64,000 nucleotides of DNA from Pararge aegeria (taxonomy: Eukaryota > Arthropoda > Insecta > Lepidoptera > Nymphalidae). The notes beneath the pieces were generated by a model that worked only from the letters and a program-made list of their open reading frames with translations, searched no databases and was not told where the DNA came from. Position numbers and translations under genes: made by a program. Positions 35,436 to 50,400 of this stretch are shown piece after piece (positions within the stretch are counted from its first letter, which is position 1; each line of letters begins with the position of its first letter). The DNA lies in the NCBI RefSeq assembly GCF_905163445.1, contig NC_053184.1:11036001-11100000 (forward strand), given 5' to 3'.

Positions 35436-38400
35436 TCTGCAGGCTGACTTGAAATCGTGCAGTCTTACTGAAAGCAGCCCTCTTTGGCTTGCCGATACAA
35501 TAACCCCTGTTAGCTACAGCTTTTTTATTTTAGCAAGGGTCCCCCCTTGAACAATCGCAGAAATGCCATTTTTGTAAGTTTTTGCGAACCTTTATACCAG
35601 GAGTGCAGAAATAGGAAGAGATTGCTCTGATAGAAGAAAGCCTCATTCTTAAACTGATTTGGAATAATATGATCAATTCATCTTTTATGCTGCTGATTTT
35701 GAAACTAAACACTCGCAGTAGAAGAGTAGAGACATGCCTACTCAGCTCTTTTGATAGGATACTTGGCAGAAAGTTTGGGAGTTTGAGTTTTGAGCTTGTG
35801 TTTATAAAATTTCTGCAGGCTGACTTGAAATCGTGTAGTCTTACTGAAAGCAGCCCTCTTTGGCTTGCCGATACAATAACCCCTGTTAGCTACAGCATTT
35901 TTATTTTAGCAAGGGTCCCCCCTTGAACAATCGCAGAAATGCCATTTTTATAAGTTTTTGCGAATCTTTATACCAGGAGTGCAGAAATAGGAAGAGATTG
36001 CTCTGATAGAAGAAAGCCTCATTTTTAAACTGATTTGGAATAATATGAACAATTCATCTTTTATGCTGCTGATTTGAAATTAAATACTCGCAGTAGAATA
36101 GTAGAGACATGCCTACTCAGCTCTTTTGATAGGATACTTGGCAGAAAGTTTGGGAGTTTGAGTTTTGAGCTTGTGTTTATAAAATTTCTGCAGGCTGACT
36201 TGAAATCGTGCAGTCTTACTGAAAGCAGCCCTCTTTGGCTTGCCGATACAATAACCCCTGTTAGCTACAGCTTTTTTATTTTAGCAAGGGTCCCCCCTTG
36301 AACAATCGCAGAAATGCCATTTTTATAAGTTTTTGCGAATCTTTATACCAGGAGTGCAGAAATAGGAAGAGATTGCTCTGATAGACGAAAGCCTCATTCT
36401 TAAACTGATTTGGAATAATATGAACAATTTATCTTTTATGCTGCTGATTTGGAAACTAAATACTCGCAGTAGAAGAGTAGAGACATGCCTACTCAGCTCT
36501 TTTGATAGGATACTTGGCAGAAAATTTGGGAGTTTGAGTTTCGAGCTTGTGTTTCTAAAAATGTCTGCGGGCTCGCTTGAAATCGCGCATTCTTACTGTA
36601 AGCAGCCCTCTTTGGCTTGCCGATACAATAACCCCTGTTAGCTACAGCATTTTTATTTTAGCAAGGGTCCCCCCTTGAACAATCGCAGAAATGCCATTTT
36701 TATAAGTTTTTGCGAATCTTTATACCAGGAGTGCAGAAATAGGAAGAGATTGCTCTGATAGAAGAAAGCCTCATTCTTAAACTGATTTGGAATAATATGA
36801 ACAATTCATCTTTTATGCTGCTGATTTGGAAACTAAATACTCGCAGTAGAAGAGTAGAGACATGCCTACTCAGCTCTTTTGATAGGATACTTGGCAGAAA
36901 ATTTGGGAGTTTGAGTTTCGAGCTTGTGTTTCTAAAAATGTCTGCGGGCTCGCTTGAAATCGCGCATTCTTACTGTAAGCAGCCCTCTTTGGCTTGCCGA
37001 TACAATAACCCCTGTTAGCTACAGCATTTTTATTTTAGCAAGGGTCCCCCCTTGAACAATCGCAGAAATGCCATTTTTATAAGTTTTTGCGAATCTTTAT
37101 ACCAGGAGTGCAGAAATAGGAAGAGATTGCTCTGATAGAAGAAAGCCTCATTTTTAAACTGATTTGGAATAATATGAACAATTCATCTTTTATGCTGCTG
37201 ATTTGAAATTAAATACTCGCAGTAGAATAGTAGAGACATGCCTACTCAGCTCTTTTGATAGGATACTTGGCAGAAAGTTTGGGAGTTTGAGTTTTGAGCT
37301 TGTGTTTATAAAATTTCTGCAGGCTGACTTGAAATCGTGCAGTCTTACTGAAAGCAGCCCTCTTTGGCTTGCCGATACAATAACCCCTGTTAGCTACAGC
37401 TTTTTTATTTTAGCAAGGGTCCCCCCTTGAACAATCGCAGAAATGCCATTTTTATAAGTTTTTGCGAATCTTTATACCAGGAGTGCAGAAATAGGAAGAG
37501 ATTGCTCTGATAGAAGAAAGCCTCATTCTTAAACTGATTTGGAATAATATGAACAATTTATCTTTTATGCTGCTGATTTGGAAACTAAATACTCGCAGTA
37601 GAAGAGTAGAGACATGCCTACTCAGCTCTTTTGATAGGATACTTGGCAGAAAATTTGGGAGTTTGAGTTTCGAGCTTGTGTTTCTAAAAATGTCTGCGGG
37701 CTCGCTTGAAATCGCGCATTCTTACTGTAAGCAGCCCTCTTTGGCTTGCCGATACAATAACCCCTGTTAGCTACAGCATTTTTATTTTAGCAAGGGTCCC
37801 CCCTTGAACAATCGCAGAAATGCCATTTTTATAAGTTTTTGCGAATCTTTATACCAGGAGTGCAGAAATAGGAAGAGATTGCTCTGATAGAAGAAAGCCT
37901 CATTTTTAAACTGATTTGGAATAATATGAACAATTCATCTTTAATGCTGCTGATTTGAAATTAAATACTCGCAGTTGAATAGTAGAGACATGCCTACTCA
38001 GCTCTTTTGATAGGATACTTGGCAGAAAATTTGGGAGTTTGAGTTTTGAGCTTGTGTTTATAAAATTTCTGCAGGCTGACTTGAAATCGTGCAGGCTTAC
38101 TGAAAGCAGCCCTCTTTGGCTTGCCGATACAATAACCCCTGTTAGCTACAGCTTTTTTATTTTAGCAAGGGTCCCCCCTTGAACAATCGCAGAAATGCCA
38201 TTTTTGTAAGTTTTTGCGAACCTTTATACCAGGAGTGCAGAAATAGGAAGAGATTGCTCTGATAGAAGAAAGCCTCATTTTTAAACTGATTTGGAATAAT
38301 ATGAACAATTCATCTTTTATGCTGCTGATTTGAAATTAAATACTCGCAGTAGAATAGTAGAGACATGCCTACTCAGCTCTTTTGATAGAATACTTGTCAG

Positions 38401-41400
38401 AAAATATGGGAGTTTGAGTTTCGAACTTGTGTTTCTAAAAATGTCTGCAGGCTGACTTGAAATCGTGCAGTCTTACTGAAAGCAGCCCTCTTTGGCTTGC
38501 CGATACAATAACCCCTGTTAGCTACAGCTTTTTTATTTTAGCAAGGGTCCCCCCTTGAACAATCGCAGAAATGCCATTTTTATAAGTTTTTGCGAATCTT
38601 TATACCAGGAGTGCAGAAATAGGAAGAGATTGCTCTGATAGAAGAAAGCCTCATTCTTAAACTGATTTGGAATAATATGATCAATTCATCTTTTATGCTG
38701 CTGATTTGAAATTAAATACTCGCAGTAGAAGAGTAGAGACATGCCTATTTAGCTCTTTTGATAAGATACTTGGCAGAAAATTTGGGAGTTTGAGTTTCGA
38801 GCTTGTGTTTCTATAAATGTCTGCAGGCTCGCTTGAAATCGCGCAGTCTTACTGTAAGCAGCCCTCTTTGGCTTGCCGATACAATAACCCCTGTTAGCTA
38901 CAGCTTTTTTATTTTAGCAAGGGTCCCCCCTTGAACAATCGCAGAAATGCCATTTTTGTAAGTTTTTGCGAACCTTAATACCAGGAGTGCAGAAATAGGA
39001 AGAGATTGCTCTGATAGAAGAAAGCCTCATTCTTAAACTGATTTGGAATAATATGATCAATTTATCTTTTATGCTGCTGATTTTGAAACTAAATACTCGC
39101 AGTAGAAGAGTAGAGACATGCCTACTCAGCTCTTTTGATAGGATACTTGGCAGAAAATTTGGGAGTTTGAGTTTCGAGCTTGTGTTTCTAAAAATGTCTG
39201 CGGGCTCGCTTGAAATCGCGCATTCTTACTGTAAGCAGCCCTCTTTGGCTTGCCGATACAATAACCCCTGTTAGCTACAGCATTTTTATTTTAGCAAGGG
39301 TCCCCCCTTGAACAATCGCAGAAATGCCATTTTTATAAGTTTTTGCGAATCTTTATACCAGGAGTGCAGAAATAGGAAGAGATTGCTCTGATAGAAGAAA
39401 GCCTCATTTTTAAACTGATTTGGAATAATATGAACAATTCATCTTTAATGCTGCTGATTTGAAATTAAATACTCGCAGTTGAATAGTAGAGACATGCCTA
39501 CTCAGCTCTTTTGATAGGATACTTGGCAGAAAATTTGGGAGTTTGAGTTTTGAGCTTGTGTTTATAAAATTTCTGCAGGCTGACTTGAAATCGTGTAGTC
39601 TTACTGAAAGCAGCCCTCTTTGGCTTGCCGATACAATAACCCCTGTTAGCTACAGCTTTTTTATTTTAGCAAGGGTCCCCCCTTGAACAATCGCAGAAAT
39701 GCCATTTTTATAAGTTTTTGCGAATCTTTATACCAGGAGTGCAGAAATAGGAAGAGATTGCTCTGATAGAAGAAAGCCTCATTTTTAAACTGATTTGGAA
39801 TAATATGAACAATTCATCTTTTATGCTGCTGATTTGAAATTAAATACTCGCAGTAGAATAGTAGAGACATGCCTACTCAGCTCTTTTGATAGGATACTTG
39901 GCAGAAAATTTGGGAGTTTGAGTTTTGAGCTTGTGTTTATAAAATTTCTGCAGGCTGACTTGAAATCGTGCAGTCTTACTGAAAGCAGCCCTCTTTGGCT
40001 TGCCGATACAATAACCCCTGTTAGCTACAGCTTTTTTATTTTAGCAAGGGTCCCCCCTTGAACAATCGCAGAAATGCCATTTTTGTAAGTTTTTGCGAAC
40101 CTTTATACCAGGAGTGCAGAAATAGGAAGAGATTGCTCTGATAGACGAAAGCCTCATTTTTAACTGATTTGGAATAATATGAACAATTCATCTTTTATGC
40201 TGCTGATTTGAAATTAAATACTCGCAGTAGAATAGTAGAGACATGCCTACTCAGCTCTTTTGATAGAATACTTGGCAGAAAATATGGGAGTTTGAGTTTC
40301 GAGCTTGTGTTTCTAAAAATGTCTGCAGGCTGACTTGAAATCGTGCAGTCTTACTGAAAGCAGCCCTCTTTGGCTTGCCGATACAATAACCCCTGTTAGC
40401 TACAGCTTTTTTATTTTAGCAAGGGTCCCCCTTGAACAATCGCAGAAATGCCATTTTTATAAGTTTTTGCGAATCTTTATACCAGGAGTGCAGAAATAGG
40501 AAGAGATTGCTCTGATAGAAGAAAGCCTCATTTTTAAACTGATTTGGAATAATATGAACAATTCATCTTTTATGCTGCTGATTTGAAATTAAATACTCGC
40601 AGTAGAATAGTAGAGACATGCCTACTCAGCTCTTTTGATAGAATACTTGGCAGAAAATATGGGAGTTTGAGTTTCGAGCTTGTGTTTCTAATAATGTCTG
40701 CAGGCTGACTTGAAATCGTGCAGTCTTACTGAAAGCAGCCCTCTTTGGCTTGCCGATACAATAACCCCTGTTAGCTACAGCTTTTTTATTTTAGCAAGGG
40801 TCCCCCCTTGAACAATCGCAGAAATGCCATTTTTATAAGTTTTTGCGAATCTTTATACCAGGAGTGCAGAAATAGGAAGAGATTGCTCTGATAGAAGAAA
40901 GCCTCATTCTTAAACTGATTTGGAATAATATGATCAATTCATCTTTTATGCTGCTGATTTGAAATTAAATACTCGCAGTAGAAGAGTAGAGACATGCCTA
41001 TTTAGCTCTTTTGATAAGATACTTGGCAGAAAATTTGGGAGTTTGAGTTTCGAGCTTGTGTTTCTATAAATGTCTGCAGGCTCGCTTGAAATCGCGCAGT
41101 CTTACTGTAAGCAGCCCTCTTTGGCTTGCCGATACAATAACCCCTGTTAGCTACAGCTTTTTTATTTTAGCAAGGGTCCCCCCTTGAACAATCGCAGAAA
41201 TGCCATTTTTGTAAGTTTTTGCGAACCTTTATACCAGGAGTGCAGAAATAGGAAGAGATTGCTCTGATAGAAGAAAGCCTCATTCTTAAACTGATTTGGA
41301 ATAATATGATCAATTTATCTTTTATGCTGCTGATTTTGAAACTAAATACTCGCAGTAGAAGAGTAGAGACATGCCTACTCAGCTCTTTTGATAGGATACT

Positions 41401-44400
41401 TGGCAGAAAATTTGGGAGTTTGAGTTTCGAGCTTGTGTTTCTAAAAATGTCTGCGGGCTCGCTTGAAATCGCGCATTCTTACTGTAAGCAGCCCTCTTTG
41501 GCTTGCCGATACAATAACCCCTGTTAGCTACAGCATTTTTATTTTAGCAAGGGTCCCCCCTTGAACAATCGCAGAAATGCCATTTTTATAAGTTTTTGCG
41601 AATCTTTATACCAGGAGTGCAGAAATAGGAAGAGATTGCTCTGATAGAAGAAAGCCTCATTTTTAAACTGATTTGGAATAATATGAACAATTCATCTTTT
41701 ATGCTGCTGATTTGAAATTAAATACTCGCAGTAGAATAGTAGAGACATGCCTACTCAGCTCTTTTGATAGGATACTTGGCAGAAAATTTGGGAGTTTGAG
41801 TTTTGAGCTTGTGTTTATAAAATTTCTGCAGGCTGACTTGAAATCGTGTAGTCTTACTGAAAGCAGCCCTCTTTGGCTTGCCGATACAATAACCCCTGTT
41901 AGCTACAGCTTTTTTATTTTAGCAAGGGTCCCCCCTTGAACAATCGCAGAAATGCCATTTTTATAAGTTTTTGCGAATCTTTATACCAGGAGTGCAGAAA
42001 TAGGAAGAGATTGCTCTGATAGAAGAAAGCCTCATTTTTAAACTGATTTGGAATAATATGAACAATTCATCTTTTATGCTGCTGATTTGAAATTAAATAC
42101 TCGCAGTAGAATAGTAGAGACATGCCTACTCAGCTCTTTTGATAGAATACTTGGCAGAAAATATGGGAGTTTGAGTTTCGAGATTGTGTTTCTAAAAATG
42201 TCTGCAGGCTGACTTGAAATCGTGCAGTCTTACTGAAAGCAGCCCTCTTTGGCTTGCCGATACAATAACCCCTGTTAGCTACAGCTTTTTTATTTTAGCA
42301 AGGGTCCCCCCTTGAACAATCGCAGAAATGCCATTTTTATAAGTTTTTGCGAATCTTTATACCAGGAGTGCAGAAATAGGAAGAGATTGCTCTGATAGAA
42401 GAAAGCCTCATTTTTAAACTGATTTGGAATAATATGAACAATTCATCTTTTATGCTGCTAAGTTGAAATTAAATACTCGCAGTAGAAGAGTAGAGACATG
42501 CCTATTTAGCTCTTTTGATAAGATACTTGGCAGAAAAGTTGGGAGTTTGAGTTTCGAGCTTGTGTTTCTATAAATGTCTGCAGGCTCGCTTGAAATCGCG
42601 CAGTCTTACTGTAAGCAGCCCTCTTTGGCTTGCCGATACAATAACCCCTGTTAGCTACAGCTTTTTTATTTTAGCAAGGGTCCCCCCTTGAACAATCGCA
42701 GAAATGCCATTTTTGTAAGTTTTTGCGAACCTTTATACCAGGAGTGCAGAAATAGGAAGAGATTGCTCTGATAGAAGAAAGCCTCATTCTTAAACTGATT
42801 TGGAATAATATGATCAATTTATCTTTTATGCTGCTGATTTTGAAACTAAATACTCGCAGTAGAATAGTAGAGACATGCCTACTCAGCTCTTTTGATAGAA
42901 TACTTGGCAGAAAATATGGGAGTTTGAGTTTCGAGATTGTGTTTCTAAAAATGTCTGCAGGCTGACTTGAAATCGTGCAGTCTTACTGAAAGCAGCCCTC
43001 TTTGGCTTGCCGATACAATAACCCCTGTTAGCTACAGCTTTTTTATTTTAGCAAGGGTCCCCCCTTGAACAATCGCAGAAATGCCTTTTTTATAAGTTTT
43101 TGCGAATCTTTATACCAGGAGTGCAGAAATAGGAAGAGATTGCTCTGATAGAAGAAAGCCTCATTCTTAAACTGATTTGGAATAATATGATCAATTCATC
43201 TTTTATGCTGCTGATTTGAAATTAAATACTCGCAGTAGAAGAGTAGAGACATGCCTACTCAGCTCTTTTGATAGGATACTTGGCAGAAAATTTGGGAGTT
43301 TGAGTTTCGAGCTTGTGTTTATAAAAATTTCTGCAGGCTGACTTGAAATCGTGCAGTCTTACTGAAAGCAGCCCTCTTTGGCTTGCCGATACAATAACCC
43401 CTGTTAGCTACAGCTTTTTTATTTTAGCAAGGGTCCCCCCTTGAACAATCGCAGAAATGCCATTTTTATAAGTTTTTGCGAATCTTTATACCAGGAGTGC
43501 AAAAATAGGAAGAGATTGCTCTGATAGAAGAAAGCCTCATTCTTAAACTGATTTGGAATAATATGAACAATTCATCTTTTATGCTGCTGATTTGAAATTA
43601 AATACTCGCAGTAGAATAGTAGAGACATGCCTACTCAACTCTTTTGATAGAATACTTGGCAGAAAATATGGGAGTTTGAGTTTCGAGCTTGTGTTTCTAT
43701 AAATGTCTCCAGGCTCGCTTGAAATCGCACAGTCTTACTGTAAGCAGCCCTCTTTGGCTTGCCGATACAATAACCCCTATTAGCTACAGCTTTTTTATTT
43801 TAGCAAGGGTGGGACCCTTGAACAATCGCAGAAACGCCATTTTTATAAGTTTTTGCGAATTGTTATACCAGGAGTGCAGAAATAGGAAGAGATTGCACTG
43901 ATAGAAGAACGCCTCATTCTTAAACTGATTTGGAATAATATGAACAATTCATCTTTTATGCTGCTGATTTGAAATTAAATACTCGCAGTAGAATAGTAGA
44001 GACATGCCTACTCAGCTCTTTTGATAGGATACTTGGCAGAAAATTTGGGAGTTTGAGTTTTGAGCTTGTGTTTATAAAATTTCTGCAGGCTGACTTGAAA
44101 TCGTGTAGTCTTACTGAAAGCAGCCCTCTTTGGCTTGCCGATACAATAACCCCTGTTAGCTACAGCTTTTTTATTTTAGCAAGGGTCCCCCCTTGAACAA
44201 TCGCAGAAATGCCATTTTTATAAGTTTTTGCGAATCTTTATACCAGGAGTGCAGAAATAGGAAGAGATTGCTCTGATAGAAGAAAGCCTCATTCTTAAAC
44301 TGATTTGGAATAATATGAACAATTCATCTTTTATGCTGCTGATTTGAAATTAAATACTCGCAGTAGAATAGTAGAGACATGCCTACTCAGCTCTTTTGAT

Positions 44401-44457
44401 AGAATACTTGGCAGAAAATATGGGAGTTTGAGTTTCGAGCTTGTGTTTCTAAAAATG
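35436..44457 (+). repeat. Satellite higher-order repeat c: monomers 41-64 (24-mer, 9,022 bp)
   Basis: Starts: 35436, 35812, 36187, 36564, 36941, 37316, 37693, 38068, 38444, 38820, 39197, 39572, 39947, 40322, 40697, 41073, 41450, 41825, 42201, 42577, 42954, 43330, 43706, 44082. The first half follows the 12-mer of block a. The second half has its own order, including a TTTCTAATAATG end, two GAGATTGTGTTTC monomers and the aberrant monomer at 43706 with TCTCCAGGCTC and AGGGTGGGACCCTT. Confidence 0.88.
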
Positions 44458-47400
44458 TCTGCAGGCTGACTTGAAATCGTGCAGTCTTACTGAAAGCAGC
44501 CCTCTTTGGCTTGCCGATACAATAACCCCTGTTAGCTACAGCTTTTTTATTTTAGCAAGGGTCCCCCCTTGAACAATCGCAGAAATGCCATTTTTGTAAG
44601 TTTTTGCGAACCTTTATACCAGGAGTGCAGAAATAGGAAGAGATTGCTCTGATAGAAGAAAGCCTCATTCTTAAACTGATTTGGAATAATATGATCAATT
44701 CATCTTTTATGCTGCTGATTTTGAAACTAAACACTCGCAGTAGAAGAGTAGAGACATGCCTACTCAGCTCTTTTGATAGGATACTTGGCAGAAAGTTTGG
44801 GAGTTTGAGTTTTGAGCTTGTGTTTATAAAATTTCTGCAGGCTGACTTGAAATCGTGTAGTCTTACTGAAAGCAGCCCTCTTTGGCTTGCCGATACAATA
44901 ACCCCTGTTAGCTACAGCATTTTTATTTTAGCAAGGGTCCCCCCTTGAACAATCGCAGAAATGCCATTTTTATAAGTTTTTGCGAATCTTTATACCAGGA
45001 GTGCAGAAATAGGAAGAGATTGCTCTGATAGAAGAAAGCCTCATTTTTAAACTGATTTGGAATAATATGAACAATTCATCTTTTATGCTGCTGATTTGAA
45101 ATTAAATACTCGCAGTAGAATAGTAGAGACATGCCTACTCAGCTCTTTTGATAGGATACTTGGCAGAAAGTTTGGGAGTTTGAGTTTTGAGCTTGTGTTT
45201 ATAAAATTTCTGCAGGCTGACTTGAAATCGTGTAGTCTTACTGAAAGCAGCCCTCTTTGGCTTGCCGATACAATAACCCCTGTTAGCTACAGCTTTTTTA
45301 TTTTAGCAAGGGTCCCCCCTTGAACAATCGCAGAAATGCCATTTTTATAAGTTTTTGCGAATCTTTATACCAGGAGTGCAGAAATAGGAAGAGATTGCTC
45401 TGATAGACGAAAGCCTCATTCTTAAACTGATTTGGAATAATATGAACAATTTATCTTTTATGCTGCTGATTTGGAAACTAAATACTCGCAGTAGAAGAGT
45501 AGAGACATGCCTACTCAGCTCTTTTGATAGGATACTTGGCAGAAAATTTGGGAGTTTGAGTTTCGAGCTTGTGTTTCTAAAAATGTCTGCGGGCTCGCTT
45601 GAAATCGCGCATTCTTACTGTAAGCAGCCCTCTTTGGCTTGCCGATACAATAACCCCTGTTAGCTACAGCATTTTTATTTTAGCAAGGGTCCCCCCTTGA
45701 ACAATCGCAGAAATGCCATTTTTATAAGTTTTTGCGAATCTTTATACCAGGAGTGCAGAAATAGGAAGAGATTGCTCTGATAGAAGAAAGCCTCATTTTT
45801 AAACTGATTTGGAATAATATGAACAATTCATCTTTTATGCTGCTGATTTGGAAACTAAATACTCGCAGTAGAAGAGTAGAGACATGCCTACTCAGCTCTT
45901 TTGATAGGATACTTGGCAGAAAATTTGGGAGTTTGAGTTTCGAGCTTGTGTTTCTAAAAATGTCTGCGGGCTCGCTTGAAATCGCGCATTCTTACTGTAA
46001 GCAGCCCTCTTTGGCTTGCCGATACAATAACCCCTGTTAGCTACAGCATTTTTATTTTAGCAAGGGTCCCCCCTTGAACAATCGCAGAAATGCCATTTTT
46101 ATAAGTTTTTGCGAATCTTTATACCAGGAGTGCAGAAATAGGAAGAGATTGCTCTGATAGAAGAAAGCCTCATTTTTAAACTGATTTGGAATAATATGAA
46201 CAATTCATCTTTTATGCTGCTGATTTGAAATTAAATACTCGCAGTAGAATAGTAGAGACATGCCTACTCAGCTCTTTTGATAGGATACTTGGCAGAAAAT
46301 TTGGGAGTTTGAGTTTTGAGCTTGTGTTTATAAAATTTCTGCAGGCTGACTTGAAATCGTGCAGTCTTACTGAAAGCAGCCCTCTTTGGCTTGCCGATAC
46401 AATAACCCCTGTTAGCTACAGCTTTTTTATTTTAGCAAGGGTCCCCCCTTGAACAATCGCAGAAATGCCATTTTTATAAGTTTTTGCGAATCTTTATACC
46501 AGGAGTGCAGAAATAGGAAGAGATTGCTCTGATAGAAGAAAGCCTCATTCTTAAACTGATTTGGAATAATATGAACAATTTATCTTTTATGCTGCTGATT
46601 TGGAAACTAAATACTCGCAGTAGAAGAGTAGAGACATGCCTACTCAGCTCTTTTGATAGGATACTTGGCAGAAAATTTGGGAGTTTGAGTTTCGAGCTTG
46701 TGTTTCTAAAAATGTCTGCGGGCTCGCTTGAAATCGCGCATTCTTACTGTAAGCAGCCCTCTTTGGCTTGCCGATACAATAACCCCTGTTAGCTACAGCA
46801 TTTTTATTTTAGCAAGGGTCCCCCCTTGAACAATCGCAGAAATGCCATTTTTATAAGTTTTTGCGAATCTTTATACCAGGAGTGCAGAAATAGGAAGAGA
46901 TTGCTCTGATAGAAGAAAGCCTCATTTTTAAACTGATTTGGAATAATATGAACAATTCATCTTTTATGCTGCTGATTTGAAATTAAATACTCGCAGTAGA
47001 ATAGTAGAGACATGCCTACTCAGCTCTTTTGATAGGATACTTGGCAGAAAATTTGGGAGTTTGAGTTTTGAGCTTGTGTTTATAAAATTTCTGCAGGCTG
47101 ACTTGAAATCGTGCAGGCTTACTGAAAGCAGCCCTCTTTGGCTTGCCGATACAATAACCCCTGTTAGCTACAGCTTTTTTATTTTAGCAAGGGTCCCCCC
47201 TTGAACAATCGCAGAAATGCCATTTTTGTAAGTTTTTGCGAACCTTTATACCAGGAGTGCAGAAATAGGAAGAGATTGCTCTGATAGAAGAAAGCCTCAT
47301 TTTTAAACTGATTTGGAATAATATGAACAATTCATCTTTTATGCTGCTGATTTGAAATTAAATACTCGCAGTAGAATAGTAGAGACATGCCTACTCAGCT

Positions 47401-50400
47401 CTTTTGATAGAATACTTGTCAGAAAATATGGGAGTTTGAGTTTCGAACTTGTGTTTCTAAAAATGTCTGCAGGCTGACTTGAAATCGTGCAGTCTTACTG
47501 AAAGCAGCCCTCTTTGGCTTGCCGATACAATAACCCCTGTTAGCTACAGCTTTTTTATTTTAGCAAGGGTCCCCCCTTGAACAATCGCAGAAATGCCATT
47601 TTTATAAGTTTTTGCGAATCTTTATACCAGGAGTGCAGAAATAGGAAGAGATTGCTCTGATAGAAGAAAGCCTCATTCTTAAACTGATTTGGAATAATAT
47701 GATCAATTCATCTTTTATGCTGCTGATTTGAAATTAAATACTCGCAGTAGAAGAGTAGAGACATGCCTATTTAGCTCTTTTGATAAGATACTTGGCAGAA
47801 AATTTGGGAGTTTGAGTTTCGAGCTTGTGTTTCTATAAATGTCTGCAGGCTCGCTTGAAATCGCGCAGTCTTACTGTAAGCAGCCCTCTTTGGCTTGCCG
47901 ATACAATAACCCCTGTTAGCTACAGCTTTTTTATTTTAGCAAGGGTCCCCCCTTGAACAATCGCAGAAATGCCATTTTTGTAAGTTTTTGCGAACCTTAA
48001 TACCAGGAGTGCAGAAATAGGAAGAGATTGCTCTGATAGAAGAAAGCCTCATTCTTAAACTGATTTGGAATAATATGATCAATTCATCTTTTATGCTGCT
48101 GATTTTGAAACTAAATACTCGCAGTAGAAGAGTAGAGACATGCCTACTCAGCTCTTTTGATAGGATACTTGGCAGAAAATTTGGGAGTTTGAGTTTCGAG
48201 CTTGTGTTTCTAAAAATGTCTGCGGGCTCGCTTGAAATCGCGCATTCTTACTGTAAGCAGCCCTCTTTGGCTTGCCGATACAATAACCCCTGTTAGCTAC
48301 AGCATTTTTATTTTAGCAAGGGTCCCCCCTTGAACAATCGCAGAAATGCCATTTTTATAAGTTTTTGCGAATCTTTATACCAGGAGTGCAGAAATAGGAA
48401 GAGATTGCTCTGATAGAAGAAAGCCTCATTTTTAAACTGATTTGGAATAATATGAACAATTCATCTTTAATGCTGCTGATTTGAAATTAAATACTCGCAG
48501 TTGAATAGTAGAGACATGCCTACTCAGCTCTTTTGATAGGATACTTGGCAGAAAATTTGGGAGTTTGAGTTTTGAGCTTGTGTTTATAAAATTTCTGCAG
48601 GCTGACTTGAAATCGTGTAGTCTTACTGAAAGCAGCCCTCTTTGGCTTGCCGATACAATAACCCCTGTTAGCTACAGCTTTTTTATTTTAGCAAGGGTCC
48701 CCCCTTGAACAATCGCAGAAATGCCATTTTTATAAGTTTTTGCGAATCTTTATACCAGGAGTGCAGAAATAGGAAGAGATTGCTCTGATAGAAGAAAGCC
48801 TCATTTTTAAACTGATTTGGAATAATATGAACAATTCATCTTTTATGCTGCTGATTTGAAATTAAATACTCGCAGTAGAATAGTAGAGACATGCCTACTC
48901 AGCTCTTTTGATAGGATACTTGGCAGAAAATTTGGGAGTTTGAGTTTTGAGCTTGTGTTTATAAAATTTCTGCAGGCTGACTTGAAATCGTGCAGTCTTA
49001 CTGAAAGCAGCCCTCTTTGGCTTGCCGATACAATAACCCCTGTTAGCTACAGCTTTTTTATTTTAGCAAGGGTCCCCCCTTGAACAATCGCAGAAATGCC
49101 ATTTTTGTAAGTTTTTGCGAACCTTTATACCAGGAGTGCAGAAATAGGAAGAGATTGCTCTGATAGACGAAAGCCTCATTTTTAACTGATTTGGAATAAT
49201 ATGAACAATTCATCTTTTATGCTGCTGATTTGAAATTAAATACTCGCAGTAGAATAGTAGAGACATGCCTACTCAGCTCTTTTGATAGAATACTTGGCAG
49301 AAAATATGGGAGTTTGAGTTTCGAGCTTGTGTTTCTAAAAATGTCTGCAGGCTGACTTGAAATCGTGCAGTCTTACTGAAAGCAGCCCTCTTTGGCTTGC
49401 CGATACAATAACCCCTGTTAGCTACAGCTTTTTTATTTTAGCAAGGGTCCCCCTTGAACAATCGCAGAAATGCCATTTTTATAAGTTTTTGCGAATCTTT
49501 ATACCAGGAGTGCAGAAATAGGAAGAGATTGCTCTGATAGAAGAAAGCCTCATTTTTAAACTGATTTGGAATAATATGAACAATTCATCTTTTATGCTGC
49601 TGATTTGAAATTAAATACTCGCAGTAGAATAGTAGAGACATGCCTACTCAGCTCTTTTGATAGAATACTTGGCAGAAAATATGGGAGTTTGAGTTTCGAG
49701 CTTGTGTTTCTAATAATGTCTGCAGGCTGACTTGAAATCGTGCAGTCTTACTGAAAGCAGCCCTCTTTGGCTTGCCGATACAATAACCCCTGTTAGCTAC
49801 AGCTTTTTTATTTTAGCAAGGGTCCCCCCTTGAACAATCGCAGAAATGCCATTTTTATAAGTTTTTGCGAATCTTTATACCAGGAGTGCAGAAATAGGAA
49901 GAGATTGCTCTGATAGAAGAAAGCCTCATTCTTAAACTGATTTGGAATAATATGATCAATTCATCTTTTATGCTGCTGATTTGAAATTAAATACTCGCAG
50001 TAGAAGAGTAGAGACATGCCTATTTAGCTCTTTTGATAAGATACTTGGCAGAAAATTTGGGAGTTTGAGTTTCGAGCTTGTGTTTCTATAAATGTCTGCA
50101 GGCTCGCTTGAAATCGCGCAGTCTTACTGTAAGCAGCCCTCTTTGGCTTGCCGATACAATAACCCCTGTTAGCTACAGCTTTTTTATTTTAGCAAGGGTC
50201 CCCCCTTGAACAATCGCAGAAATGCCATTTTTGTAAGTTTTTGCGAACCTTTATACCAGGAGTGCAGAAATAGGAAGAGATTGCTCTGATAGAAGAAAGC
50301 CTCATTCTTAAACTGATTTGGAATAATATGATCAATTTATCTTTTATGCTGCTGATTTTGAAACTAAATACTCGCAGTAGAAGAGTAGAGACATGCCTAC

